In this document: positions 8,275 through 16,038 of the stretch, piece by piece
Numbering within the stretch: position 1 is the stretch's first letter
Layout of the letters: every line of letters begins with the position of its first letter
Origin: Flavobacterium sp.
GTDB taxonomy: Bacteria > Bacteroidota > Bacteroidia > Flavobacteriales > Flavobacteriaceae
DNA: 64,000 nucleotides
Assembly: GCF_039595935.1 (NCBI RefSeq)
Contig: NZ_JBCNKR010000005.1
Coordinates: 248,001-312,000 of the forward strand
Direction: 5' to 3'
Translations under genes and position numbers: made by a program
Notes under the pieces: generated by a model
Database searches by the model: none
What the model saw: the letters and a program-made list of their open reading frames with translations, nothing else
Told to the model about the DNA's origin: nothing

Positions 8275-10446
8275 ATGAAGTACTATTTTTTATTTGTAGT
8301 TTGTTTTTTAAATTCATTTTTGTATTCTCAAATCAAACGGAATACAGACAGTATTTCCTATTATAACAAACTTGCCAATAAAAAACTGAATAGTAAAGAG
8401 TACAACGAAGCAGTTTTTTATACTCAAAAATCTATTGATTTCTGCGAAAGCAATAATATTCCCGAAAACCTGGCCAATCAAACTTTTAAGCTTGGAAAGA
8501 TTTATTATAATCAGCGCAAATATGATGAAGCTTTAAAAAACTTCCATAAAAGCGTAGCTTCGTTTGACAGCGTAAAACCTACCTGTACTAAAGTTCTGGC
8601 TTTGCATTATATTGGTGCCGTAAACACAGCAAAAGGCGATTACAAAACGGCTGATATTTATTATGGCAAAGCACAAAAACTTTTAAAAGAAATTGGCGTT
8701 GTTGATAGTTCTGAAATTTTAGATTACCAGAAAGCAATGGCTTTTAAAGCCAATAAAAACCTGCCTCTTGCGGTTACAACCTTCCATAAAATCACTAAGA
8801 AACCTGATAATCCTTCTTTATTAAAAACAAAAAGTGATTCTTATTATCAGCTTGGTTTAATTGAAAGTCAGTTGAGACGAAACGATTCGGCTATAATTCA
8901 TTTTGAAAAAGCTTTAGATTATACTGACAAAACAAATGATCTTCAGCAGAAATCAAAAATTACTTTAGCAATAAGTCAATATTATAAACAAAATCGAAAT
9001 TTCGATCTTGCTTATTCGTATCTTGATGAACATTATCAGCTTGAAAATTATATTCTAAAATTAAAAAATGCAAAAATTGATTTTAATGAGTTTCAAAAAT
9101 TCAAAAAAAATCAGCTTTTAAACAATACATTAAAACGGGAAAGCGAAGAAAAAATTCAGCTTAAAACCTATCGCTATTCTAAATTAGTCAGCATTCTGGC
9201 CATAGCTTTGATTTCAATTTTATCTCTTTTGAGTTTAGCTTTATACAAAAACAATATTATTAGAAATCAGAATAATATCCTTTTAAGAGAAAAAAACAAA
9301 GAGCTTATTTTGGCTAAAAACAAAGCAGAAAAAGCTTCAAAAGCAAGATCTGAATTTTTATCTACCGTAAGTCACGAGCTCCGGACTCCGCTTAATGCTA
9401 TAAACGGAATTACGCATTTGCTTCTTGAAGATAACCCCAAAAAAGCACAGCTGAAATATTTAGAATCACTAAAATTTTCCGGCAATTACTTAACCACTTT
9501 TATAAATGAAATTCTTGAAATTAATAAAATTGACTCTACAAAAGTGGAAGTTGAAAATATTACTTTCAACCTAAAAGAACTTCTTTTTAATATTCAAAGC
9601 TCGTTAAAGGAATTAGCAACCGCAAACAAAAATTATTTTAATCTGGAAATAGACAATGCAATTCCCGATAACTTAATTGGCGACCCTACTAAATTATCTC
9701 AAATTATATTAAACCTGATAAATAACGCACTGAAATTTACCCAAAATGGTCAGGTGAACGTTATTGCAAAATTATTTTCTCAGGAAGATGAAACCGCGAC
9801 CGTATATTTTGAAATAGTAGATACCGGAATTGGTATTCCCGAAGACAAACTGCAAACTGTATTTGAAAGTTTTTCTCAAGGTTCTATCGAAGTTAACCGA
9901 AAATACGGCGGAACTGGTCTGGGACTTGCGATTGTTAAAAAGTTAATTGAACTTTTAGGTGGCGAAATCAAACTAAAAAGTGAAGTTGGCAAAGGATCGA
10001 CTTTTACTTTCAAATTAAATTTTAAAATTAATACTGAACCTTTGGAAGCTGTTACCGAAGAAAAACCATATAATGATAAGCAATTAGAGCACAAATCGAT
10101 TTTATTGATTGAAGACAACAAAATCAATCAGATGATTACCCGAAAAATGCTTGAAAACAAAGCTATTTGCTGTGAAATTCTTGATAATGGCGAAGATGCG
10201 GTTGAGCTTTTGAAAGTAAAACGTTTTGATATGATTTTGATGGATGTGCACTTGCCTGGCATCAACGGAACAACCGCAACGCAGCAAATAAGGGATTTTG
10301 ACAAAACAACTCCAATAATCGCGCTTACCGCAATTTCGCTTGATGAAAACAGGGACATGCTTTTGTCTTACGGAATGAATGATGTAATTACAAAACCTTT
10401 TGTTCCAGATGAATTTTACAGCACAATCGCTAAGTTTTTTGATTGA
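8275..10446 (+). CDS. Hybrid histidine kinase with periplasmic TPR sensor
   Basis: This is a 723-residue hybrid two-component sensor. Order: signal peptide (about 1-19), TPR-like helical repeats (25-270) predicted in the periplasm, membrane helix near 304-322, coiled coil, HisKA with H367 in TVSHELRTPLNA, HATPase with N box NNALKF, G1 DTGIGIP and G2 GGTGLGLAI, then a receiver domain (about 608-722) with phospho-acceptor D657 in MDVHLPG. No DNA-binding output is present, so signalling must pass to another protein or histidine phosphotransferase. It starts 27 bp after gap. Ligand unknown. Confidence 0.93.
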   Translation: MKYYFLFVVCFLNSFLYSQIKRNTDSISYYNKLANKKLNSKEYNEAVFYTQKSIDFCESNNIPENLANQTFKLGKIYYNQRKYDEALKNFHKSVASFDSVKPTCTKVLALHYIGAVNTAKGDYKTADIYYGKAQKLLKEIGVVDSSEILDYQKAMAFKANKNLPLAVTTFHKITKKPDNPSLLKTKSDSYYQLGLIESQLRRNDSAIIHFEKALDYTDKTNDLQQKSKITLAISQYYKQNRNFDLAYSYLDEHYQLENYILKLKNAKIDFNEFQKFKKNQLLNNTLKRESEEKIQLKTYRYSKLVSILAIALISILSLLSLALYKNNIIRNQNNILLREKNKELILAKNKAEKASKARSEFLSTVSHELRTPLNAINGITHLLLEDNPKKAQLKYLESLKFSGNYLTTFINEILEINKIDSTKVEVENITFNLKELLFNIQSSLKELATANKNYFNLEIDNAIPDNLIGDPTKLSQIILNLINNALKFTQNGQVNVIAKLFSQEDETATVYFEIVDTGIGIPEDKLQTVFESFSQGSIEVNRKYGGTGLGLAIVKKLIELLGGEIKLKSEVGKGSTFTFKLNFKINTEPLEAVTEEKPYNDKQLEHKSILLIEDNKINQMITRKMLENKAICCEILDNGEDAVELLKVKRFDMILMDVHLPGINGTTATQQIRDFDKTTPIIALTAISLDENRDMLLSYGMNDVITKPFVPDEFYSTIAKFFD

Positions 10447-10449
10447 TTT

Positions 10450-10486
10450 CTAAGTTGCTAAGATACTGAGTCGCTAAGGTTCTAAG
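10450..10486. repeat. CTAAG 8-nt ladder
   Basis: CTAAG occurs at 10450, 10458, 10474 and 10482 with CTGAG at 10466: five units exactly 8 nt apart. It occupies the gap between the kinase and lpxK and runs into the last codons of lpxK. Confidence 0.7.
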
Positions 10487-11496
10487 TTTTCTTTCAGATA
10501 ATTTAGAATGGTTGCATCAAAATTTTGCTGGTGGTTTATAAATGTACTTTTTATAGGCAGATAATACAATTGAGAAACCAATTTGGAATCTTTTAGACGT
10601 ACATAATCTTTCTCTGTTGTGATTATTTTCTTTCCATTTGCTTTATTTTGAATCGATTCTAAATCAGCTTCAGAAAAATGATGATGATCAGGAAATGTTA
10701 AACAATCATCATTTTCATTTTTCAAATAATCAAAAAATGGTTTTGGTTTAGCAATTCCAGCCAGAAGTATTTTCGATTCTGATTTAATTTGGTCAACTGA
10801 AATTTTTTCTTCTTTTCCATAAATTACAGTATCGTAATCTATAAACGTAAAAAAGATTTGCTGCCAGCAATTCAGCTTCAATTTCAAACGAATTTCAGCT
10901 TGTTTTTCTTCGGATAAATTCTTTGGACATTTGGTAACTACAACAATATTAGCTCGGCTTGCTCCGCTTCGGCTTTCTCTTAAATTGCCGGTTGGCAGCA
11001 TAAAATCGTCAGCATACAAATCTCCATACGAAGTAAGTAAAATATAAAATCCCGCTTTTACTTTTCGGTGTTGGTAAGCATCATCTAATAAAACAACCTG
11101 AGGCTTTACTTTTTGCAAAAGCAGCTGTGTAATTCCGTTGGTACGATTTGCATCAACAGCAACCTTTACATTTGGAAATTTTTGATAAAACTGAAATGGT
11201 TCATCTCCCAGAATTTCAGCATTTGAAGTTTCGTCGGCCAAAACAAATCCGTCAGATTTTCTTTTATAACCGCGGCTTAAAGTCGCTACTATATATTTGT
11301 TCGATAATAATCGGATTAAATATTCAATTTGAGGCGTTTTTCCGGTTCCGCCCACACTTAAATTTCCAACAGCAATTACGGGAATATCAAATGATTTTGA
11401 TTTCAGGATTCCTTTGTCAAAAAGAAAATTACGAATTGAAGTTATAAATCCGTATAAAATGGCAAAAGGGAAAAGTATTTTTCGAAGTAGGTTCAT
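10474..11496 (-). CDS. lpxK: Tetraacyldisaccharide 4'-kinase (lipid A)
   Basis: LpxK phosphorylates the 4' position of the tetraacyldisaccharide lipid A precursor at the inner membrane. The N-terminus has an amphipathic membrane-associating helix, then a Walker A motif at about 44-54 (GNLSVGGTGKT), LSRGYKR near 78, and DDAYQHR near 139. Length 340 is normal. The ATG shares its A and T with the stop of the KilA-N gene (TAATG). The first 36 bp of its coding region are duplicated beyond that gene at 12434-12469, so expression now probably depends on the inserted cassette's promoter. Confidence 0.95.
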   Translation of the reverse strand: MNLLRKILFPFAILYGFITSIRNFLFDKGILKSKSFDIPVIAVGNLSVGGTGKTPQIEYLIRLLSNKYIVATLSRGYKRKSDGFVLADETSNAEILGDEPFQFYQKFPNVKVAVDANRTNGITQLLLQKVKPQVVLLDDAYQHRKVKAGFYILLTSYGDLYADDFMLPTGNLRESRSGASRANIVVVTKCPKNLSEEKQAEIRLKLKLNCWQQIFFTFIDYDTVIYGKEEKISVDQIKSESKILLAGIAKPKPFFDYLKNENDDCLTFPDHHHFSEADLESIQNKANGKKIITTEKDYVRLKDSKLVSQLYYLPIKSTFINHQQNFDATILNYLKENLEP

Positions 11497-11497
11497 T
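11462..11497. repeat. 36-bp direct repeat, lpxK-proximal copy
   Basis: This stretch is identical to 12434-12469. It covers the lpxK start codon and about the first 11 codons and is the copy belonging to the intact gene. Confidence 0.9.
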
Positions 11498-12320
11498 ATT
11501 TTAATTTATTCAGAACATTAGATTTAATTAGAGATTTCATCTGATTAATGGCAATTTCATTCAGTTTCAACAATCTTTCATTTTGTGCAATTCCTTGCTG
11601 TATTAACATTGCATTGATACTTTCAAGATTTGACAATACTACCAGTTGCTCTATTGATGCTGCATCTCTAATATTTCCTCTCTCACCTTGGTTTTTATCG
11701 CGCCATTCTTTGGCCGTTTTACCAAATAAAGCAACATTTAAAAGATCCGCTTCATCAGCATAGATAAAATTTTTCTGTTTAACACTAATAGTTTCCGGAA
11801 TTAATTTTTCTTTAATCGCATCAGTATGAATTGTGTAATTAATCTTAGAAATGGTTCTTTGTAAGTTCCAATCTAATTTTTTCGTACTGTTTTCTTCTTC
11901 TTTCAGCCTTTGAAATTCTTTTATCAAGTAGAATTTAAACTCTGCACTTAACCAAGTGGCAAATTCAAAAGCAATATCTTTATGAGCAAATGTACCCCCA
12001 TACCTTCCAGTTTTCGATATGATTCCAGTTGCATTTGTAGCTTCAATCCATCTTTTAGGAGTAAGAGAAAAACTATTAGAACCTGACATATTTTTAATTC
12101 CATCGAATTCGATGGAATTAAAATCCGGGTTATTAAATTTTTCCCATAAACCAATAAATTCAATTGTACTTCGGTTTCTCATCCAGTTTTGCAAAATATA
12201 ATCACTTCGCTCATTATCCCTATGTCTGGCAATATCAGTAAGAGACATAAAATCTTCACGATTATCCTCAAAAACAACAACATTAATTCCCTGAACATTT
12301 ATTTTTCTGCTCTTAGCCAT
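11496..12320 (-). CDS. KilA-N domain protein (inserted cassette)
   Basis: This 274-residue protein carries an N-terminal KilA-N DNA-binding domain (about 8-125: FMSLTDIARHRD, then NWMRNRSTIEFIGLWE and KTGRYGGTFAHKDIAFEFATWL), a fold common in phages and large DNA viruses. A helical C-terminal part follows (WNLQRTISKINYTIHTDAIK, then LNVALFGKTAKEWRD). ATG at 12320 (MAKSRK) is preferred over a TTG 33 bp upstream. The gene is bracketed by a 36-bp duplication of the lpxK 5' end and its stop overlaps the lpxK ATG. A -7 element (TATTTTTG, complement of 12404-12411) lies within the inserted segment. No integrase or toxin partner is next to it. Function unknown. Confidence 0.85.
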   Translation of the reverse strand: MAKSRKINVQGINVVVFEDNREDFMSLTDIARHRDNERSDYILQNWMRNRSTIEFIGLWEKFNNPDFNSIEFDGIKNMSGSNSFSLTPKRWIEATNATGIISKTGRYGGTFAHKDIAFEFATWLSAEFKFYLIKEFQRLKEEENSTKKLDWNLQRTISKINYTIHTDAIKEKLIPETISVKQKNFIYADEADLLNVALFGKTAKEWRDKNQGERGNIRDAASIEQLVVLSNLESINAMLIQQGIAQNERLLKLNEIAINQMKSLIKSNVLNKLK

Positions 12321-12433
12321 ACTATTTATTTCATAAATTCCCGAATTATTCAATTCTAAAGAATTATCTATTCATTAATCTTTTATTTAAGTAAGAAAAA
12401 ACACAAAAATACGTGTCGTTTTGAAACAAAACA

Positions 12434-12469
12434 GCAAAAGGGAAAAGTATTTTTCGAAGTAGGTTCATT
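12434..12469 (-). pseudogene. lpxK 5' remnant (36-bp direct repeat, distal copy)
   Basis: It is identical to 11462-11497: ATG plus about 11 lpxK codons on the minus strand, then the sequence departs into the KilA-N cassette. It marks where the original lpxK reading frame was interrupted and is presumably still downstream of the old lpxK promoter. Confidence 0.85.
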
Positions 12470-12564
12470 TTACGAAAGTATAATTTTTTTCGTTAATTTG
12501 TTTTAGGTTTAGTAACTGTTCAAAATTTACAGCCTAAAAACAAAAACTTGTAACAAAACCACCA

Positions 12565-13659
12565 ATGAAAATCAAAGAAATTATATCCGTACTAGAAGAA
12601 ATGACACCTCTGGCCTATGCAGAAGATTTTGATAATGTTGGACTTTTAGTTGGAGATCCCGATACAGAAAGCACAGGAGTTTTAGTTTGTCATGATGCGC
12701 TTGAAAATGTAATTGAAGAAGCAAAAAACAAAAACTGTAATCTGGTTGTTTGTTTTCACCCGATTTTATTTTCAGGAATTAAAAAAATTACCGGAAAAAA
12801 TTATGTCGAAAGAGCTATTTTAAAAGCTATAAAAAATGACATTGCCATTTATGCTGTTCATACCGCTTTAGATAATCATTCGCAGGGTGTAAATAAAATT
12901 TTCTGTAATGCATTAGGCTTAATAAACACAAAAATATTGGTTCCGAAACAGCAATTTCTTCAAAAATTAGTGACTTACACCGTTCCTGACAATGCCGAAA
13001 AAGTTCGTAATGCCATGTTTGAAGCTGGTGCCGGAACAATTGGAAATTATGACAGCTGCAGTTTTAACTCAGAAGGATTTTTTACTTTTAAAGGAAATGA
13101 AAAAAGCAATCCTGTAATTGGCGAAAAGGGAAAATTACATACCGGAACTGAAATAAAAATTGAAGTTATTTTTGAAAAACATTTACAATCCCGAATTTTA
13201 AAAGCGCTTTTAAACAATCATATTTACGAAGAAGTGGCTTACGAAATTTATGATTTACAAAATTCGCATCAAAATATCGGACTCGGAATGGTTGGTGAAC
13301 TCGAAAATGAAATGGATGAAAAAGATTTTCTTTTGTATGTACAAGACAACATGATTGCAAGAGGAATTCGTCATTCTGCCTTTTTAGGAAAAAAAATAAA
13401 GAAAGTTGCTGTTTTGGGCGGTTCAGGAAGTTTTGCAATTAAAAATGCAATTCAGGCCGGAGCCGATGCTTTTTTAACCGCTGATTTAAAATATCATCAG
13501 TTTTATGAAGCCGAAAACAAATTACTTTTGGCCGATATTGGTCATTTTGAGAGTGAACGCTATACAAAAAACTATATTGTTGATTATCTTCGAAAAAAAA
13601 TTCTTAATTTTGCGATCATTTTATCGGAAGAAAATACAAATCCAGTTAAGTACTTATAG
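12565..13659 (+). CDS. Nif3-like dinuclear metal-centre protein
   Basis: This 364-residue member of the Nif3/YbgI/DUF34 family forms hexamers with a dinuclear metal site. N-terminal ligands are seen in VVCFHPILFSG (His) and AVHTALDN (His, Asp); C-terminal ligands are in DIGHFESER (His, Glu). Between them lies the PII-like insert (about 125-240) found in longer members. Reported roles vary (GTP cyclohydrolase I-like activity, metal or damage control) and none is certain. It is divergent from lpxK and 3 bp upstream of the next gene, suggesting an operon. Confidence 0.9.
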   Translation: MKIKEIISVLEEMTPLAYAEDFDNVGLLVGDPDTESTGVLVCHDALENVIEEAKNKNCNLVVCFHPILFSGIKKITGKNYVERAILKAIKNDIAIYAVHTALDNHSQGVNKIFCNALGLINTKILVPKQQFLQKLVTYTVPDNAEKVRNAMFEAGAGTIGNYDSCSFNSEGFFTFKGNEKSNPVIGEKGKLHTGTEIKIEVIFEKHLQSRILKALLNNHIYEEVAYEIYDLQNSHQNIGLGMVGELENEMDEKDFLLYVQDNMIARGIRHSAFLGKKIKKVAVLGGSGSFAIKNAIQAGADAFLTADLKYHQFYEAENKLLLADIGHFESERYTKNYIVDYLRKKILNFAIILSEENTNPVKYL

Positions 13660-13662
13660 AAT

Positions 13663-14442
13663 ATGACGAATACGAAAGAATTAAGTGTTGAGGACAAGTT
13701 AAGAGCAATATATGATTTACAGCTTATTGACTCTAGAATTGACGAAATCAGAAACGTTAGAGGAGAACTTCCTTTAGAAGTTGAAGATTTAGAAGATGAA
13801 GTTGCAGGTTTGAGCACTCGTTCAGAGAAACTGAAAGGTGAACTTGAAGTGATTGATGAGCAAATCAAAGCAAAGAAAATTGCTATTGAGGAGCATAAAG
13901 AGGTTATCAAGAAATACACTAAACAACAAGAATCAGTTCGTAATAACAGAGAATTTAATTCTTTAACAAAAGAGGTTGAATTTCAGGAATTAGAAATTCA
14001 ATTAGCTGAAAAGCAAATCAAAGAAATGAAAGCTTCAATCGAGCATAAAAAAGAAGTTATTTCTAATTTAAAAGAAAAACTTGATGCTAAAAGCTCTCAC
14101 TTAAAACATAAAAAATCTGAATTGGATGCTATTATGGCTGAAACTCAAAAAGAAGAAATCTTCTTAACTGAGAAATCTGCTGAATATGCTGCACAAATCG
14201 AAGACAGATTATTAGCAGCTTATAACAGAATCAGAAGCAGTGTTCGTAACGGATTAGCTGTAGTTTCTATCGAAAGAGGAGCTTCTGCAGGATCTTTCTT
14301 TACGATTCCACCACAAACTCAGGTAGAAATCGCTTCAAGAAAGAAAATCATCACTGATGAGCATTCTGGAAGAATTTTAGTTGACACGCAATTAGCAGAA
14401 GAAGAAAAAGAAAAAATGGAACAATTGTTCTCAAAATTCTAA
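13663..14442 (+). CDS. Zinc-ribbon family coiled-coil protein without its cysteines
   Basis: This is a 259-residue cytosolic protein of the C4-type zinc-ribbon family (PF02591-like). A long antiparallel coiled coil (about 10-185) is followed by the ribbon region. The scaffold FFTIPPQTQVEIASRKKII and SGRILVD is intact, but the four positions that carry zinc-binding cysteines in most relatives read S, S, D and S (RGASAGS and TDEHSGR). The protein itself contains no cysteine. It is probably co-transcribed with the Nif3 gene (3-bp gap) and ends in a strong terminator. The family has been linked to RNA or flagellar functions elsewhere, none applicable here. Confidence 0.85.
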   Translation: MTNTKELSVEDKLRAIYDLQLIDSRIDEIRNVRGELPLEVEDLEDEVAGLSTRSEKLKGELEVIDEQIKAKKIAIEEHKEVIKKYTKQQESVRNNREFNSLTKEVEFQELEIQLAEKQIKEMKASIEHKKEVISNLKEKLDAKSSHLKHKKSELDAIMAETQKEEIFLTEKSAEYAAQIEDRLLAAYNRIRSSVRNGLAVVSIERGASAGSFFTIPPQTQVEIASRKKIITDEHSGRILVDTQLAEEEKEKMEQLFSKF

Positions 14443-14449
14443 ATATCAG

Positions 14450-14477
14450 AGTCCCGATTAAATCGGGACTTTTTTTT
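14450..14477 (+). terminator. Terminator of the Nif3/zinc-ribbon operon
   Basis: The stem AGTCCCGATT/AATCGGGACT is followed by eight or more T residues. Confidence 0.9.
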
Positions 14478-14490
14478 GCGTTTAATTTTT

Positions 14491-14573
14491 GCCACAAATT
14501 AAAAAGATTATAAGTATTATTTTTATTTCGGAATTGAATGAATTAATCTGCGCTAATCTTTTTAATCTGTGGC
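14491..14573. repeat. GCCACA-type intergenic palindrome, copy A
   Basis: The left arm 14491-14510 (GCCACAAATTAAAAAGATTA) and right arm 14554-14573 pair over 20 bp with one mismatch. Related copies are at 60637-60706 and, with a variant arm, at 24177-24252. Confidence 0.75.
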
Positions 14574-14636
14574 AAAATATTTTTCAGCAAGTTTAAAATC
14601 ATATTTTTTACCTTTACAAGAATAAAAATTTAAGTT

Positions 14637-15524
14637 TTGAAAATTAAAAAAGGAATACGCTTTATTACATTAAAATCAGTAGGATCTTATATTAACTTTT
14701 TGAGTTATGTGCGTCCGCAAAAAGCCATGGAACTTTCTTATGCCCTTTTTAGTCAGCCCCGAATTGGCCGATTAAAAAAGGAAGATCTTCCGAAAATCTT
14801 AAAAAATACTGAAACAGAAATTTTTCACCATAACGAACATCATTTTCAAACTTATATCTGGAAAGGAAACGAAACTAAAATTCTTTTGGTTCACGGCTGG
14901 GAAAGCAATTCTTCTCGCTGGAAAAAAACGTTACCTCATCTTCAAAAATCAGGAAGTACTATTATCGCTATAGATGCACCAGCGCACGGACAAAGCAGCG
15001 GTAAAGAATTTAATGTTCCGCTTTATGCTGAATTTATAAATAAAGCGGTTGAAAAATATCAGCCGGAAATTATTATCGGGCATTCTATCGGCGGTGCAGC
15101 CTGCGTTTACCATCAATATTTATTTCCGAACACGAGCATCAATAAAATGGTAATTCTCGGTGCGCCTTCTGATTTAAAAACTTTGATTGATAATTACATT
15201 TCAATGTTGAGTCTGAACTCTAAAATGTTGCCTCTTTTAGAAAGTAAATTCATAAATCGCTTTAACTTTAAACTGGAAGATTTTTCAGGAGAAAAATTTG
15301 CATCCCAATTTACAATTCCCGGTTTTATCGCTCATGATACTTCAGATAAAATTGTCGCTTTTGAAGAAGGAAAAAAAATAGCCAGCAACTGGAAAAACAG
15401 TCAGTTTATCGAAACCAGCGGCTTAGGCCATGGAATGCATGATGATGAATTGTATGATAAAGTAATCAAGTTTTTGTTTGAAGGTACAAAGGCACAAAGC
15501 GACAAAGGTTTATCCAAAATCTAA
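14637..15524 (+). CDS. Alpha/beta hydrolase
   Basis: This is a 295-residue alpha/beta-hydrolase. The oxyanion strand LLVHGWESNS is near 83-92, the nucleophile elbow IIGHSIGG contains S150, the likely acid is the Asp in AHDTSDKIVAF, and the catalytic His lies in SGLGHGMHDDE. There is no signal peptide. The start is TTG at 14637; no ATG precedes the conserved region. Its last codons contain an 8-nt CAAAG ladder (15487-15507), suggesting the C-terminus was extended or replaced by repeat DNA. Substrate unknown. Confidence 0.88.
   Translation: MKIKKGIRFITLKSVGSYINFLSYVRPQKAMELSYALFSQPRIGRLKKEDLPKILKNTETEIFHHNEHHFQTYIWKGNETKILLVHGWESNSSRWKKTLPHLQKSGSTIIAIDAPAHGQSSGKEFNVPLYAEFINKAVEKYQPEIIIGHSIGGAACVYHQYLFPNTSINKMVILGAPSDLKTLIDNYISMLSLNSKMLPLLESKFINRFNFKLEDFSGEKFASQFTIPGFIAHDTSDKIVAFEEGKKIASNWKNSQFIETSGLGHGMHDDELYDKVIKFLFEGTKAQSDKGLSKI
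15487..15507. repeat. CAAAG 8-nt ladder inside a gene end
   Basis: CAAAG occurs at 15487, 15495 and 15503, spaced exactly 8 nt, within the final codons of the hydrolase. Confidence 0.65.
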
Positions 15525-15548
15525 AATCTGAATTCTAAAATCTAAAAT
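15521..15548. repeat. CTAAAAT 7-nt ladder
   Basis: CTAAAAT, CTGAATT, CTAAAAT and CTAAAAT lie in direct succession, 7 nt each, between the hydrolase and the ABM gene. Confidence 0.65.
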
Positions 15549-15552
15549 TAAA

Positions 15553-15897
15553 ATGATCGCTGTAATTTTTGAAGTTATTCCGAACGAAGGAAAAAAAGAT
15601 GAGTATTTAGATATTGCTGCGAGTCTTCGTCCTGAATTGAATCATATAGATGGTTTTATTTCCATAGAAAGATTTCAGAGTCTTAATGATCCTGGAAAAA
15701 TTTTGTCTTTATCTTTTTGGAGAGACGAAGAAAGCATCCAGCAATGGCGAAATCTCGAAATGCATCGTCATGCACAGACAAAAGGCCGAAATGGGATTTT
15801 TAAAGATTATCATTTACGAATTGCAACGGTTGTGCGCGATTACGGGATGTTTGAAAGAAAAGAAACTCCAGAGGATAGTTCGATTTTTCATTCTTAA
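15553..15897 (+). CDS. ABM-domain (antibiotic biosynthesis monooxygenase-type) protein
   Basis: This 114-residue single-domain protein has the ferredoxin-like ABM dimer fold: MIAVIFEVIPNEGKKDEY, then the LNHIDGFISIERFQS strand, LSFWRDEESIQQWRN and EMHRHAQ. Members include heme-degrading and quinol monooxygenases as well as many without known activity. It follows the hydrolase by 28 bp and may be co-transcribed. No heme ligand can be assigned with certainty. Confidence 0.85.
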   Translation: MIAVIFEVIPNEGKKDEYLDIAASLRPELNHIDGFISIERFQSLNDPGKILSLSFWRDEESIQQWRNLEMHRHAQTKGRNGIFKDYHLRIATVVRDYGMFERKETPEDSSIFHS

Positions 15898-15940
15898 TTT
15901 AAGATGCAAGGTTTTATTCTGATAGTCTAAGTACAGTTTT

Positions 15941-16038
15941 GTCATTCCGAGGAACGAGGAATCTCCGCAAGTAACTCCGCACAAAACGGTGGACAATCTT
16001 TGTCGAGCTACTCGCGGAGATTCCTCGTTCCTCGGAAT
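15941..16038. repeat. REP-like palindrome 1, interrupted by the IS
   Basis: The left arm 15941-15968 begins GTCATTCCGAGGAACGAGGA. The right arm 16014-16038 is its complement and is completed by GAC at 17085-17087 beyond the IS. The arms are perfect over 28 bp. The loop holds (complement) GCTCGACAAAGATTG, shared with palindrome 3 at 52546-53693. Confidence 0.9.

Noticed and set aside
11496..12353. KilA-N gene as part of a prophage
   Set aside because: No phage structural, lysis or integrase genes lie nearby; the insertion is under 1 kb and bounded by the 36-bp repeats.
13584..13919. Serine-rich 111-residue minus-strand ORF
   Set aside because: It is the complement of the coiled-coil coding region; the Ser richness mirrors Glu/Lys codons.
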